Source: Thioalkalivibrio sp. ALJ3 (lineage in GTDB: Bacteria > Pseudomonadota > Gammaproteobacteria > Ectothiorhodospirales > Ectothiorhodospiraceae). From it: a stretch of 64,000 bases of DNA. The notes under the pieces were generated by a model. The model saw nothing but the letters and a program-made list of their open reading frames with translations. It was not told the DNA's origin and made no database searches. Of this stretch, positions 9,907 through 19,640 are shown in pieces. The stretch covers positions 216,272 to 280,271 of the forward strand of contig NZ_KB897906.1 of assembly GCF_000377205.1 (NCBI RefSeq). The letters run 5' to 3'. Position 1 is the stretch's first letter. The number at the start of each line of letters is the position of its first letter. A program made the translations under genes and the position numbers.

Positions 9907-10878
9907 ATGATCCGCTGGGTCACGCGGCGCCATCGCGCCGACGGGGCGCAGACCACGCTTGGCCGCGACCGTATCTACATCCTGCCGACCCGGGCCGGTT
10001 ACACCCTACTGGCGATCCTCGGCGTGATGCTGCTCGGGGCGATCAACTACTCCAACAACATGGCGTTTCTGCTGACCTTTCTCCTGGTGGGGATCGGCCA
10101 CAATGCCATCTGGTACACCCATCGCAACCTGCTCGGGCTCAAGGTGTCGGCGCTTTCCACAACACCGGTGTTCGCGGGCCAGCCGTTGTCTGTCTCCCTG
10201 CGCTTGGAGGATACACGCGGGCGCGACCGTGAGTCCTTGCACCTGAGCATCGGCGGATACACAAGCGAAGCCGTTGCGGTACCGGCCAACGGGCGGCAAG
10301 TGGCCACTGTGCCCCTGCCGGTGCTCGGACGCGGGGTGTACCGACTACCCCGCCAACACCTGGGCACCCGGTACCCGCTCGGTATTCTGAATGCTTGGAG
10401 TTGGCTTGGGCTGACCAGCGAGATGCTCGTGTATCCGCAACCCGTCGATCCAGGCGCCGCCCATACTGGCCTCGGAGACGAGGCCGGCGTCCAGCGCCGT
10501 CAGGATGATGCGTCCACACCCGATCACATCCGTCCGTACCGCCCCGGAGACCCGCCCGGCCGTATCTTATGGAAGGCGCTGGCCCGCACCGGCAAGCTGC
10601 ACATACGCGAGACGGTCGAGGGAGCCCGCGACACGTTCTGGATCGACTGGTCCGCAATGCCGGCCAGCGACACCGAGACGCGCCTTTCCATGCTCTGCCA
10701 TCAAATCCTGGCTGCCGAGGCGGAGGGCCGCGCATGGGGGCTGCGCCTGCCCGACCAGATCCTTCCACCCGGGCGGGGCCCCGCGCAAAGGGAACGGGGC
10801 CTGCGCGCCCTCGCCGAATACCGCTTCGAGCCGATCCCCTTGCCGATTCCGGAAACAACCAGGGGAACGAAGAAGTGA
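9907..10878 (+). CDS. DUF58 domain-containing membrane protein
   Basis: This is a roughly 323-residue protein. After a basic N-terminus come two adjacent hydrophobic segments (YTLLAILGVMLLGAINYS and NMAFLLTFLLVGIGHNAIW). A beta-rich region follows, then the DUF58 signature HIRPYRPGDPPGRILWKALAR. The C-terminal part resembles a degenerate von Willebrand A fold, as is common in this family. ATG 9907 is chosen. ATG 9868 in the same frame would overlap moxR by 19 bases and give 336 aa. The stop overlaps the GTG of the next gene. The MoxR-DUF58-TgpA order is widespread in proteobacteria, but its biochemical role is unsettled. Confidence 0.88.
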   Translation: MIRWVTRRHRADGAQTTLGRDRIYILPTRAGYTLLAILGVMLLGAINYSNNMAFLLTFLLVGIGHNAIWYTHRNLLGLKVSALSTTPVFAGQPLSVSLRLEDTRGRDRESLHLSIGGYTSEAVAVPANGRQVATVPLPVLGRGVYRLPRQHLGTRYPLGILNAWSWLGLTSEMLVYPQPVDPGAAHTGLGDEAGVQRRQDDASTPDHIRPYRPGDPPGRILWKALARTGKLHIRETVEGARDTFWIDWSAMPASDTETRLSMLCHQILAAEAEGRAWGLRLPDQILPPGRGPAQRERGLRALAEYRFEPIPLPIPETTRGTKK

Positions 10879-12917
10879 ACCGTGTGCGCCGGCATCATTC
10901 GCCAGAATTGCGGGGCCTTGAACTCGCCCTGCTGGCCCTGCCGGTAGCCGCCCTTCCGCATGCCTGGTACCAGCCACCGTGGGTCACGCTGATCGTGGCG
11001 GCCGCCGTCCTGCTGCGGACCTGGCTCCATCTGAGCGACCGCAAGCCTCCTTCCATTGGCCTGATGGCCATACTGGCGGCGTTCGCGGGCGGGATGACCT
11101 TCCTTCAATACGGCACCCTTTTCGGACAGGAGGCGGGCACCGCGCTATTGCTGGTCATGATGGCGCTCAAACTGCTCGAGACGCGCAACCGCCGGGATAT
11201 CGTGATCGGCCTGTTCCTCGGATATTTTGTGGTGGTCACCACCTATTTCTTCGACCAGTCGTTGGTGATCGCCGCCTGGTCCCTACTGTCCACCTGGCTG
11301 CTCACCGCCGCACTGATCCAGGTGCATGCTGGGCGAACCCTCGAACGACGCCGTCTCGCGAAGCAGTCCGGCTGGATGATCGTCCACGCTCTTCCGTTCA
11401 TGCTGATCCTGTTCGTGGCCTTCCCGCGTGTACAGGGGCCACTGTGGGGCGACCCACAGCGTGACGACGTAGCCACCACGGCCCTCTCGGGCGAGCTCAA
11501 TCCTGGTGACATCGCGGAACTCCTGCAGGACCAAACCACTGCGATGCGTGTCCAGTTCCATGACGCCGTGCCACCGCCCCGGGCTCAGTATTGGCGCGCA
11601 CTGGTCATGACGAACTTTGACGGGCGCCGCTGGCAGGCCGAGGGCGGGGAATCCAGTATTGAGCTGCCCTCGCCCGGCAAGCCGGACGAGGTAGTGGCCT
11701 ACACCGCCACGCTGGAACCCACCCGTGTGCGTTACCTGCCGGTGCTCGACTATCCCGTTTCCCTGCCGGACAACGCCGAATACCGCGACAACCACCAGGT
11801 CATACGTGATCGGCGGATCGTGAACCGTATCCAGTACGTCGCCGAGGCGGACCTGACGCGCCCACCGGGCGGCGATGCCCCCCTCAGCGAAAGCGCCCGT
11901 GAACGCGCCCTCGAGCTTCCGCCCAGTGCGGCTCCCCGGGCCCGCGCCGAGGTCGCCCTCTGGCGCGCCACGCATGGCGACGATGACCGCGCGATCATCC
12001 AGGCGGCTCTTGATCGCTTCGCGGCTGCACCGTACCGGTATACCCTGCAGCCACCTACTCTCGAGGGCGATGTCACCGACCAGTTCCTGTTCGAGACTCA
12101 GGCGGGTTACTGCGAGCACTACGCCTCCGCGTTCGCCGTGCTAATGCGCTCGGCGGGGATTCCCACCCGCGTGGTTACGGGCTACCAGGGCGGAGAATGG
12201 ATGCAGCGGGGCGAGTACCTGCGCCTGCGCAATGCCGACGCACATGCCTGGAACGAGGTATGGCTGGATGGCGAGGGCTGGATTCGCGTCGACCCCACTG
12301 CGGCGATCGCACCGGAACGCATCGAAGCCGGCATTGGCGGCCTGACCGGTGGCGAGGGCGAACCCGTGCCCGATTTCCTGCGCCGCGATGGACTCGGCTG
12401 GGTGCAGCAACTCCGGTTTGGATTCGAGGACTGGCGCGATTTCGCCCGGTTCCGCTGGGAGAGCTGGGTGCTGGCATTCGATCCCGAGCGCCAGCGCGAA
12501 CTCTTCGCGCGTTTCGGGCTCGACGCGACCGATTGGCGCGACATCGTCATTGCACTCGGCACCGGGTTTGGCCTGCTTGCCGTCGTGGCCCTGGCCTGGA
12601 GTGTGTGGCGTCGGCCTCGCCGCCCTCGCGCTGCGCCGGACCGGCTCCTGCAGCACCTATCCCGGCGGATCGAACGGCAGCAGGCAGGACTGGGCCGACA
12701 CGCGCACGAGCCCGTCGTCACATGGACCCGACGGGTCAAGGCTGCACGGTCCGATCTCGCGCCGATCGTCGATGCCTTCGCCGAGCACTACAATCAAACC
12801 CGCTTCGCCCCCACTCGGCCCGATGACCGGGCCAGACATCTGACGGCCCTGCGGCGACTGGCTGCATCCGACCTGCGGAAGCCAGCCGCCGGCCACCCCG
12901 TACCACGGATGACGTAG
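10875..12917 (+). CDS. tgpA: TgpA-type membrane transglutaminase
   Basis: The 680-residue protein starts at GTG 10875, overlapping the DUF58 stop (GTGA). The N-terminal third has several membrane helices (DUF3488 type). The periplasmic core carries the transglutaminase triad: Cys413 in AGYCEHYASAFAVLMRSAGIP, His457 in NADAHAWNEVW and Asp473 in WIRVDPTAAIAPERIE. One more helix follows (GFGLLAVVALAWSVWRRPRR) and then a DUF4129-like cytoplasmic tail. P. aeruginosa TgpA is described as important for viability. The substrate is not shown by the sequence. A bidirectional-looking hairpin follows the stop. Confidence 0.92.
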   Translation: MNRVRRHHSPELRGLELALLALPVAALPHAWYQPPWVTLIVAAAVLLRTWLHLSDRKPPSIGLMAILAAFAGGMTFLQYGTLFGQEAGTALLLVMMALKLLETRNRRDIVIGLFLGYFVVVTTYFFDQSLVIAAWSLLSTWLLTAALIQVHAGRTLERRRLAKQSGWMIVHALPFMLILFVAFPRVQGPLWGDPQRDDVATTALSGELNPGDIAELLQDQTTAMRVQFHDAVPPPRAQYWRALVMTNFDGRRWQAEGGESSIELPSPGKPDEVVAYTATLEPTRVRYLPVLDYPVSLPDNAEYRDNHQVIRDRRIVNRIQYVAEADLTRPPGGDAPLSESARERALELPPSAAPRARAEVALWRATHGDDDRAIIQAALDRFAAAPYRYTLQPPTLEGDVTDQFLFETQAGYCEHYASAFAVLMRSAGIPTRVVTGYQGGEWMQRGEYLRLRNADAHAWNEVWLDGEGWIRVDPTAAIAPERIEAGIGGLTGGEGEPVPDFLRRDGLGWVQQLRFGFEDWRDFARFRWESWVLAFDPERQRELFARFGLDATDWRDIVIALGTGFGLLAVVALAWSVWRRPRRPRAAPDRLLQHLSRRIERQQAGLGRHAHEPVVTWTRRVKAARSDLAPIVDAFAEHYNQTRFAPTRPDDRARHLTALRRLAASDLRKPAAGHPVPRMT

Positions 12918-12934
12918 GATTTTCCCAACAAGAA

Positions 12935-12969
12935 AAGGCCCGGCCGGATCCAGCATCCGGTCGGGCCTT
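12935..12969. terminator. Hairpin terminator between tgpA and iscR
   Basis: A 15-base arm (AAGGCCCGGCCGGAT, 12935-12949) pairs with ATCCGGTCGGGCCTT (12955-12969), with one mismatch, across a five-base loop. Read on the minus strand the stem is followed by TTTTCTTGTTGGG, a fair U-rich tract, so it mainly fits termination of iscR. On the plus strand the downstream side is not T-rich, so any effect on the tgpA operon would be weaker. Confidence 0.8.
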
Positions 12970-13028
12970 CGGGTCTTCCAAGGCGGCGCCGGGAGGGAGT
13001 CCCGGGCCGCTGCGTCGTCCGGCCGTTA

Positions 13029-13508
13029 TCAGGCCGCGTCGTTACGGAAGATGAAGTGGTGCCGGGCACCGCGGCGCTCGTCCTGACGGCGAGCGACCTT
13101 CTGCACTTCCGGGCGGTTGGCGAACTGCGCCAGTGTAATGCCGTCCAGGAAGTCGTACAGCTGCTGGCTCAGGTCATCCCAGAGCTCGTGCGTCAGGCAG
13201 CGTTCCCCATCCTGGCAGTCCTTGTGGCCCTTGCAGCGGGTCACGTCCACCGACTCGTCAACCGCTGTAATGATGTTGGCAATGCTGATCTGATCCGCGC
13301 GCTTGGCCAGGCGGTAACCCCCGCCGGGACCCCGCACGCCTTCCACCAGGTCGGCCTTGCGCAGCTTCGCAAACAGTTGTTCCAGATAGGACAACGAGAT
13401 GCCCTGGCACTGCGAGATGTCGGCCAGGGTCACCGGTCCCACCCGATCATGGATCGCAAGATCCATCATGGCGGTCACCGCGTAGCGGCCCTTGGTTGAG
13501 AGTTTCAT
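13029..13508 (-). CDS. iscR: Iron-sulfur cluster regulator IscR (Rrf2 family)
   Basis: This is a 159-residue Rrf2-type DNA-binding protein that senses Fe-S status. The N-terminal winged helix begins [18 protein letters not shown], and the cluster ligands Cys92, Cys98, Cys104 and His107 fall at the same numbers as in E. coli IscR ([20 protein letters not shown]). I chose ATG 13508 because the family begins exactly there. The frame is open to 13559. No iscS, iscU or other Fe-S assembly gene is adjacent, so iscR stands alone here between tgpA and an L,D-transpeptidase-like gene. Its upstream region carries paired palindromes that fit autoregulation. Confidence 0.95.
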   Translation of the reverse strand: MKLSTKGRYAVTAMMDLAIHDRVGPVTLADISQCQGISLSYLEQLFAKLRKADLVEGVRGPGGGYRLAKRADQISIANIITAVDESVDVTRCKGHKDCQDGERCLTHELWDDLSQQLYDFLDGITLAQFANRPEVQKVARRQDERRGARHHFIFRNDAA

Positions 13509-13583
13509 GTCTAAAGCCTCCGAGAAACCGTGATTGTGCGTGTCGAGGTCGACATCCATTCACAGAATCGAATCCGTTCACCT

Positions 13584-13641
13584 TTCCTGACAATGATAGT
13601 CAGGAATAATTCCCTTCTTACCTGACAGTTGTTGTCAGGAA
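13584..13641 (-). promoter_or_regulatory. Tandem palindromic operator upstream of iscR
   Basis: Two dyads lie 75-135 bases upstream of the iscR start. Site 1 is TTCCTGAC-N7-GTCAGGAA (13584-13606). Site 2 is CCTGAC-N7-GTCAGG (13621-13639). Each is followed by AATAATTCC, so the whole unit repeats with a 35-base offset (13586-13613 and 13621-13648). The CCxGAC-N7-GTCxGG layout matches the general form of IscR type 1 sites, so feedback control by IscR is the natural reading. This was inferred from sequence only. Confidence 0.75.
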
Positions 13642-13806
13642 TAATTCCATGATTGTATCAGGCGATTGCCGGGAATTCACGTACACCAGACGCAGGTTAT
13701 TGTGAGAGCCGTCAGAGACTCTCGGAGTTCCCTCGGAAATAGTTAGAAAATTAGGAACTTCTGGATCAATGCCGACTTCGGCCCGATGGGGGCAGCAAAG
13801 TCGGGC

Positions 13807-14403
13807 TTAGACAGGCAGGACGCGACCCGCTTCGTAATCCGGGCCGTTCAGGATCACGACGAGGGTGCCCACCGGGAGGCGAGGAAACAGTTCGATGACC
13901 TCGTCGTTACGCATGCGCACACAACCTTCTGAGGCTGGCTCGCCAATGCGTCCCTCTTCATCCGTACCGTGGATGTATATGTAACGCTGATAGGAATCGA
14001 TACTGCCCCCGCGGTTCAGGCCAGGCTCCAGCCCCTCGAGCCAGAGGATCCGCGAGGTGATGTTGTCCCGGCGACTACGCTCGCCTTCGCCCGTCAGGAT
14101 CTCGGCAATCTCGCCGGTATTGGCGCGCGCCCGGAACACAGTACCCGGCGCGGCACCATCGCCGAATCGTTCGGCAATACGATGGAGGCCCAGCGGGGTC
14201 TTGTAGGTTCCATCCTGGTTTCCGATGCCACGCTCCGAAGTCGAGACATCGAAGACATCCGTGACCTTGCCGCCTTCCCAGACATAGAGGCGTTGCTGGT
14301 CGACACGCACGACGACCGTCGGCAGCGTCGCTGCGCCGCCGCCGGCCTGTTTTCGTGCCGCTTCGATGACCGGCTCGATCCACTGCAAACTCGGCAACGT
14401 CAC
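13807..14403 (-). CDS. L,D-transpeptidase-family (YkuD) protein
   Basis: This protein of about 198 residues has the YkuD catalytic signature IHGTDEEGRIGEPASEGCVRM, with the cysteine at about residue 161 and the expected His and Arg around it. Earlier blocks (QQRLYVWEGGKV, FDVSTSERGIGNQDGTYKTPLGLHRI) are also typical. These enzymes make or remodel 3-3 peptidoglycan cross-links or attach proteins to the wall. The start chosen is GTG 14403, ten bases after the purF stop. From that start there is no signal peptide or membrane helix, which is odd for a periplasmic enzyme. A longer frame into purF does not supply one. Confidence 0.85.
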   Translation of the reverse strand: MTLPSLQWIEPVIEAARKQAGGGAATLPTVVVRVDQQRLYVWEGGKVTDVFDVSTSERGIGNQDGTYKTPLGLHRIAERFGDGAAPGTVFRARANTGEIAEILTGEGERSRRDNITSRILWLEGLEPGLNRGGSIDSYQRYIYIHGTDEEGRIGEPASEGCVRMRNDEVIELFPRLPVGTLVVILNGPDYEAGRVLPV

Positions 14404-14413
14404 TACTCTCTCG

Positions 14414-15922
14414 TCATTTCTTGTTGGCCAGATCCAGTACCTCGCCCGCCACTGGTGTGTTGACGAGTCCCTCGCCGCGCAGCGACGCCAGGTGTTCGAG
14501 GTAGTCGTGGGGCAAACCCGTAACGTACTCGCCGGTAAACACGGAGCAGTCAAAGGTCTCGATGCTCCGGTTACCCCGCCGCACGGCTTTTTGCAGGTCT
14601 TCCAGGTCCTGATAGATCAGGCGGTCGGCGGCGATCGCCTCACATACTTCTTGTTCGTCTCTTCCATGGGCGATGAGTTCATGCGCCGCGGGCATGTCGA
14701 TGCCATAGACATTCGGGTAGCGCACCGGGGGGGCGGCAGAGGCGAAGTAGACCTTCCTGGCGCCGGCCTCTCGCGCCATCATCACGATCTCGCGCGACGT
14801 GGTACCGCGTACAATGGAGTCATCGACCAGCATTACGTTCTTGCCGCGAAACTCCAGCGAAATCGCGTTGAGCTTCTGGCGGACCGATTTCCGCCGCTTG
14901 GTCTGCCCCGGCATGATGAACGTACGGCCGATGTAGCGGTTCTTGATGAACCCTTCTCGGTACTTGATGTTCAGTTCGTGCGCCATCTCCAGCGCAACCG
15001 TGCGCCCGGTATCCGGAATGGGCACGATGACGTCGATGTCGTGATCCGGCCAGACACGGCGGATCTTTTCACCCAGCGCGGTGCCCATCCGCATCCGCGC
15101 GCGATGCACGAACACGTTGTCGATCACCGAATCCGGTCGGGCAAAATATACGTGCTCGAAGATGCAGGGGTTGAGCTGCGTGTCTTCCGCACAAACACGC
15201 GTCGAGAGCTCGCCCTCGGGTGTAATGAACAAGGCCTCGCCGGGTGCCAGATCGCGCTCCAGTTCGAAGCCTTGCGACTCCAGCGCCGCACTCTCGGAGG
15301 CGACCATCCATTCGCGCCCCCCCTCCTCGCCTTCACGCGAGCCGTAGACGATGGGGCGGATACCATGCGGATCACGAAAGGCCAGCAGACCGCGACCGGC
15401 GATCATCGCGACGACGCCATATGCGCCCTTGGCGCGCTCGTGCACACGCTCGACCGCGTTGAACACGGAGTCGGCGGTCAGGCCGTTGTCCAGATAGCGC
15501 AGGAGCTCCTGTGCGAAGACGTTCAACAGGATCTCGGAGTCGGAATCAGTATTGATGTGCCGACGATCGGTCGCGAACAGGGCCTGCTTCAGTTCTCGGG
15601 CATTGATCAGGTTGCCGTTGTGTCCGAGCGTGATCCCGAACGGGGAGTTCACGTAGAACGGCTGGGCCTCGGCGGAGCTCGAGCTGCCGGCCGTCGGATA
15701 CCGCACATGACCGATGCCCATGTTGCCGATCAGACCCTGCATGTGCTGATTGTTGAAGACGTCCCGCACCAGACCGTTGTCCTTGCGCAGGTGCAGCCGG
15801 CCTAAGTCGTCGCAGGTCACGATGCCGGCGGCATCCTGTCCACGGTGCTGCAGCACCAGCAGGGCATCATAAAGCGGCTGATTCACCGGGCCACGCCCGA
15901 CGATTCCGACTACTCCACACAT
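14414..15922 (-). CDS. purF: Amidophosphoribosyltransferase PurF
   Basis: This enzyme catalyses the first committed step of purine synthesis, from PRPP and glutamine to 5-phosphoribosylamine. The N-terminal nucleophile is Cys2 (MCGVVGIVG), followed by the glutaminase blocks [14 protein letters not shown] and HNGNLINA. The PRPP loop [18 protein letters not shown] marks the phosphoribosyltransferase domain. At 502 aa the length is normal. It follows cvpA, the usual arrangement in gammaproteobacteria. Confidence 0.98.
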   Translation of the reverse strand: MCGVVGIVGRGPVNQPLYDALLVLQHRGQDAAGIVTCDDLGRLHLRKDNGLVRDVFNNQHMQGLIGNMGIGHVRYPTAGSSSSAEAQPFYVNSPFGITLGHNGNLINARELKQALFATDRRHINTDSDSEILLNVFAQELLRYLDNGLTADSVFNAVERVHERAKGAYGVVAMIAGRGLLAFRDPHGIRPIVYGSREGEEGGREWMVASESAALESQGFELERDLAPGEALFITPEGELSTRVCAEDTQLNPCIFEHVYFARPDSVIDNVFVHRARMRMGTALGEKIRRVWPDHDIDVIVPIPDTGRTVALEMAHELNIKYREGFIKNRYIGRTFIMPGQTKRRKSVRQKLNAISLEFRGKNVMLVDDSIVRGTTSREIVMMAREAGARKVYFASAAPPVRYPNVYGIDMPAAHELIAHGRDEQEVCEAIAADRLIYQDLEDLQKAVRRGNRSIETFDCSVFTGEYVTGLPHDYLEHLASLRGEGLVNTPVAGEVLDLANKK

Positions 15923-15951
15923 ACGGTTCAGGGCTCCAACAAGGCGGTCGA

Positions 15952-16530
15952 CTAGCGTTGGTCGGCGGGGGGCTCGGTTTCCGGTGCCGATGGTTCACCG
16001 GCCGGCTCATCCACGGCGGGATCGGCTGGGTCGTCGGCCAGTAGGCTGCCGATCTGTTCCTGCCAGCTGTCAGGCAACTGCGCGACCATCCACTCGACCA
16101 GGCGTTCGAACTCGGGAATCAGGCGACTGTTCTCCCACCAGCCCTCCTCGGGCATCAGTGTCAGAGAGGCCGCAAAGACAAGTACCGCGACCAGAACCAC
16201 GCCGCGCAGCAGACCGAAGATCACGCCCAGCGAACGGTCGGTGCCCGTCAGGCCGCTGCCGCGCACCAGACGATTGGCCAGCACCCCCAGGATGCCGCCC
16301 ACGATCAGCACTGCGATAAAGATCAGCGCGAACCCGACCCCCAGGCGCAATGTGGCATCCGACAGCGCCTCGGGCAGCACTTCGGCGACCTCGGCTGCAT
16401 GCCGAATACCCAGCCAGATGCCCACAATCCAGGTGGCAAGCGAGAACGCCTCGCGCACAAACCCACGAAACAGACTGATAAGCCCCGAGACGACAATCAG
16501 GGCGATAATGACCAGGTCGATCCAGTTCAC
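15952..16530 (-). CDS. cvpA: CvpA family membrane protein
   Basis: This 192-residue protein begins at GTG 16530 with [41 protein letters not shown], the CvpA family signature. About four membrane helices follow, then an acidic, proline-rich tail ([19 protein letters not shown]). CvpA is needed for colicin V production in E. coli and for envelope stress tolerance in several species. Its molecular role is not settled. It lies 29 bases upstream of purF and likely shares its transcript. Confidence 0.93.
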   Translation of the reverse strand: MNWIDLVIIALIVVSGLISLFRGFVREAFSLATWIVGIWLGIRHAAEVAEVLPEALSDATLRLGVGFALIFIAVLIVGGILGVLANRLVRGSGLTGTDRSLGVIFGLLRGVVLVAVLVFAASLTLMPEEGWWENSRLIPEFERLVEWMVAQLPDSWQEQIGSLLADDPADPAVDEPAGEPSAPETEPPADQR

Positions 16531-16624
16531 GCGCGGCGGACTTCCGGTGCGAAAAGGCTGCGTAGTGTACCGCAGCGCCTCGAAGTTCGCAGGCGGCTGC
16601 CTGCGTGTCCACGGTCGTGGGAGA

Positions 16625-17206
16625 TCATGGGAAGGTCACCACAATGCCCGTGATATCGAAATCGTCCTTCAGTTCCTCGACCAGCTTCTGGGCCTCGTCG
16701 CGCTGAGCCACCGGACCCACCTTGACCCGATAGATGCTGCGACCTTCGGCCTCGGACTCGTCGATAAAGGCTGGCCAGCCGGCGTCACGCAAGCGTGATT
16801 CCTCTTCCCGCGCATTCCCACCGGCCCGATAGCTGCCCACCTGCACGGCCCAACCCGCTTCGATCGCGCGCGACTCCGGGGCTCGTGTCAGCGGTTCCGG
16901 AGTGTCGGCTTCATCGTTGTCCGCCGCGTCTTCCCGGTTCTCCTCGCCATTCTCCAGTGCCTGAAGATCGGCGATTCGCACTTCCTCGCCCCGCTCCCGC
17001 TCGGCTCTCGGAGGCGCATCCTCACGTTCGGAAGGAAGCGCGATATCCGGTGCCGCAAAGGTCGGAGCGTCGGGAACCGGGTCATCGATGCCGCTCATGT
17101 ATTCGTAACCGGCACCGTCGAACAACCACGGGAGAAAGATCACGGCGATCACAATCAGGATCACCGCGCCCGTCAGGCGAAAACGAATGGGACTGTCCGT
17201 GGTCAT
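16625..17206 (-). CDS. SPOR-domain (DedD-like) cell-division protein
   Basis: This protein of about 193 residues starts at ATG 17206 with a short cytoplasmic segment and one membrane helix (FRLTGAVILIVIAVIFLPWLF). A low-complexity acidic linker follows, rich in Glu, Asp and Arg. The C-terminal SPOR domain includes AGWAVQVGSYRAGGNAREEESRLRDAGWPAFIDE and IYRVKVGPVAQRDEAQKLVEEL. SPOR domains bind denuded septal peptidoglycan, and DedD acts in late cell division. The place between folC and cvpA is that of dedD in other gammaproteobacteria. The frame is open to 17284, but the upstream part has no similarity to the family. Confidence 0.9.
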   Translation of the reverse strand: MTTDSPIRFRLTGAVILIVIAVIFLPWLFDGAGYEYMSGIDDPVPDAPTFAAPDIALPSEREDAPPRAERERGEEVRIADLQALENGEENREDAADNDEADTPEPLTRAPESRAIEAGWAVQVGSYRAGGNAREEESRLRDAGWPAFIDESEAEGRSIYRVKVGPVAQRDEAQKLVEELKDDFDITGIVVTFP

Positions 17207-17308
17207 GCCGTGATGGTATTGGAATCCCGCATGTCGGGTCTTGTCCGCGACATTACGCCGCGTCCACCCAGTCGGGCAAGGCAAGTGTGCGAAAGCTTTC
17301 TTGCGTCC

Positions 17309-18640
17309 CTAGCCATGAGCGATGCCTTTCGGTACGGAATCGGGTGGCAATGACTCGCGCAGAGCCGAAGCCGCCAGGTCCGGGGCCTGTTCGAGGATCG
17401 CCGCCACCGTGTGGAACGAGCCGAACACGACACACCGTCCCTGGGCTCCGGCCAATTCCTTCGTTTGTTCAAGCGCTTTCTGGATCTCGCCCACCGGCCG
17501 GACGTCCGGCTGGCCGGCCTCTTCCAGTTCCGCCGCCAGGTCGTGTGCAGGGAGTGCACGCGGGAGATCAAGCGGGATCGGGACCCAGACATCGACCAGA
17601 CCGTGCAGCTCGCGCCACATGGCCCTGCGTTCCTTGTCGGCCATGACCGCCACCAGCGCGACGGTCCGCCCTGCGGAGGGATTGTCACGCAACCAGCGCG
17701 CGAGCTCGGCGACTGCCTGCGTGTTGTGGGCCACATCCAGTAGCCACTCCGGAGACCCGCCCAGACATTGCAGACGACCGGGCGGGCGAACCTGAAGCGC
17801 CCGCTCCAGCGAGGCCGAGCTTAGCCCGGTGCCCATGCCAAGCGACTCGACCACGGCCAGCGCGGTTGCGGTATTCGCGAGGACGGCACCGCTCAGCCCC
17901 CGCGCCAGCGGGACATTCCACTCCACCTGAGCGCCATTCCAGCACCAGACGAGCCGTTCCTGTTCGACCAGCAGGTCAAAATCGCGCCCCAAGCGGACGG
18001 TAGGACACCCAAGCGCCCGAGCCTGGTCCAGCACGCTCTGTGGAGGCGACAGCTCCCCGATTACCACTGGGTGCCCTGCGCGCATGATGCCGGCCTTCTC
18101 GCGTCCGATCACCTCGCGCGAATCCCCCAGCCAGGCTTGGTGGTCGAGATCCACGGCGGTAACCGCCGCCACATCCGCGTCCCAGATGTTCACCGCATCC
18201 AGGCGCCCGCCAAGCCCGACCTCCAGCACCTGCACATCGACGCGGGCCTCGCGGAAAAGCCAGGCCGCGGCCAAAGCGCCAAACTCGAAATAGGTCAGCG
18301 AATCGTCACCCCGGGCCTGGTCGATCGCCTCGAAGGACCTGCACAGGTCCACGTCCGCGGCCGGCACGCCGTTCAGGCGGATGCGTTCGTTGTACTGAAG
18401 CAAATGCGGGGAGGTGAACAACCCCACATTCAGACCCTGCGCCTGCAACAGCGCCGCCGTACGCGTGGTTACGGTGCCCTTGCCGTTGGTGCCGGCCACA
18501 ATGACCGTACGGGGCGTCCCCGGGCCGCGCAGCCCCAACCTGTCGGCGACCAGGGCAATACGCTCCAGGGTGAGGTCCATGCCAACCGGATGCAGTCGCT
18601 CCTGGAAGGCCAGCCATTCAGCCAGTGTGGCGTTGCGCAC
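17309..18640 (-). CDS. folC: Bifunctional dihydrofolate/folylpolyglutamate synthase FolC
   Basis: This enzyme adds glutamate to dihydropteroate and to folates, with ATP hydrolysis. It is a Mur-ligase-like protein of 443 aa with the P-loop GTNGKGT (50-56) and the block VGLFTSPHLLQYNERIRLNG. Also visible are TYFEFGALAAAWLFREARVDVQVLEVGLGGRLDAVN and, in the C-terminal domain, DVAHNTQAVAEL. The start is GTG 18640, eight bases after the accD stop. The accD-folC-SPOR linkage is the classic one. Confidence 0.97.
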   Translation of the reverse strand: MRNATLAEWLAFQERLHPVGMDLTLERIALVADRLGLRGPGTPRTVIVAGTNGKGTVTTRTAALLQAQGLNVGLFTSPHLLQYNERIRLNGVPAADVDLCRSFEAIDQARGDDSLTYFEFGALAAAWLFREARVDVQVLEVGLGGRLDAVNIWDADVAAVTAVDLDHQAWLGDSREVIGREKAGIMRAGHPVVIGELSPPQSVLDQARALGCPTVRLGRDFDLLVEQERLVWCWNGAQVEWNVPLARGLSGAVLANTATALAVVESLGMGTGLSSASLERALQVRPPGRLQCLGGSPEWLLDVAHNTQAVAELARWLRDNPSAGRTVALVAVMADKERRAMWRELHGLVDVWVPIPLDLPRALPAHDLAAELEEAGQPDVRPVGEIQKALEQTKELAGAQGRCVVFGSFHTVAAILEQAPDLAASALRESLPPDSVPKGIAHG

Positions 18641-18648
18641 GGAGGGAG

Positions 18649-19605
18649 TCAGGTCGAGCGCGGGGCATCCGACGATTCGCTGGCATCATCCGCGCGAATC
18701 ACTTCCACCTCCGGCTCTTCCTCTTCGACCGGGGCCGCCTCAGGGGCCGGAGCCGGCCCATGAGTCAGCATTCCCAACACGGAGGCCAGACGGCGGCGCA
18801 TCTCGCCGCGCTCAATGATCATGTCGACCGCCCCGTGTTCGAGCAGAAATTCTGACCGCTGGAAGCCCTCGGGCAGCGTCTCGCGGACGGTCTGCTGGAT
18901 CACGCGCGGACCGGCAAAACCGATCAGGGCATTGGGCTCCGCGACATTGACATCGCCGAGCATCGCGAGGCTCGCGGAGACACCGCCCATGGTGGGGTCG
19001 GTCATCACGGATATGAACGGGATACGCTCCTCGCGCATCCGCGCCAGCACCGCGCTGGTCTTGGACATCTGCAACAGCGAGAACAAGGCCTCCTGCATCC
19101 GCGCCCCGCCGGACGCGCTGAAACAGACGAGCGGAATACGCTGTTCCAGCGAACGGTTGGCGCCACGGACAAAGCGCTCGCCCACGGCCGAGCCCATGGA
19201 CCCCCCCATGAAGCGGAAGTCGAACGCAGAGGCCACCAGCGGGCGCCCCATCAACTGGCCCTGCATGACGACCAGCGCGTCGCGTTCGCCGGTCGACTTC
19301 TGCGCGGCGACCAGGCGGTCCTTGTATTTCTTGGAGTCACGGAACTTCAGGACATCGGAAGATTCGATCTGGGCGGCGATTTCCTCGCGCCCCTCCTCGT
19401 CGAGGAAGGTTTCCAGCCGCCGCCGCGCACTCATCCGTCGGTGATGCCCGCACTTCGGACAGACATCGAGATTGCGTTCCACCTCGGGGCGATACAGCGT
19501 GGCGTCGCAACCCTCGCAGCGCACCCACAGCCCCTCGGGCACGCCCCGTTTGTTGCTGTTGTCGGTACGGATGCGCGAAGGCATCAGCTTTTCGAACCAG
19601 CTCAT
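18649..19605 (-). CDS. accD: Acetyl-CoA carboxylase carboxyltransferase beta subunit
   Basis: AccD and AccA together transfer the carboxyl group from biotin to acetyl-CoA to make malonyl-CoA. The 318-residue protein has the N-terminal zinc ribbon with Cys30, Cys33, Cys49 and Cys52 ([15 protein letters not shown]..., CPKCGHH). The carboxyltransferase core includes [26 protein letters not shown] and [40 protein letters not shown]. An acidic Pro/Glu-rich tail of about 35 residues follows the catalytic domain. Such tails vary among species. Confidence 0.98.
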   Translation of the reverse strand: MSWFEKLMPSRIRTDNSNKRGVPEGLWVRCEGCDATLYRPEVERNLDVCPKCGHHRRMSARRRLETFLDEEGREEIAAQIESSDVLKFRDSKKYKDRLVAAQKSTGERDALVVMQGQLMGRPLVASAFDFRFMGGSMGSAVGERFVRGANRSLEQRIPLVCFSASGGARMQEALFSLLQMSKTSAVLARMREERIPFISVMTDPTMGGVSASLAMLGDVNVAEPNALIGFAGPRVIQQTVRETLPEGFQRSEFLLEHGAVDMIIERGEMRRRLASVLGMLTHGPAPAPEAAPVEEEEPEVEVIRADDASESSDAPRST

Positions 19606-19640
19606 CCTGAATCCCTCAGTCCTGCGAGCGCTGCATTCTA

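Noticed and set aside
13771-13806. A hairpin (GCCGACTT with AAGTCGGG) just after the L,D-transpeptidase stop, considered as a terminator
   Set aside because: The stem has a mismatch or bulge, and on the minus strand no T-rich run follows it.
14366-15805. A 479-codon plus-strand frame opposite purF
   Set aside because: Antisense to an enzyme with a complete active site. No recognisable domains or ribosome-binding site.
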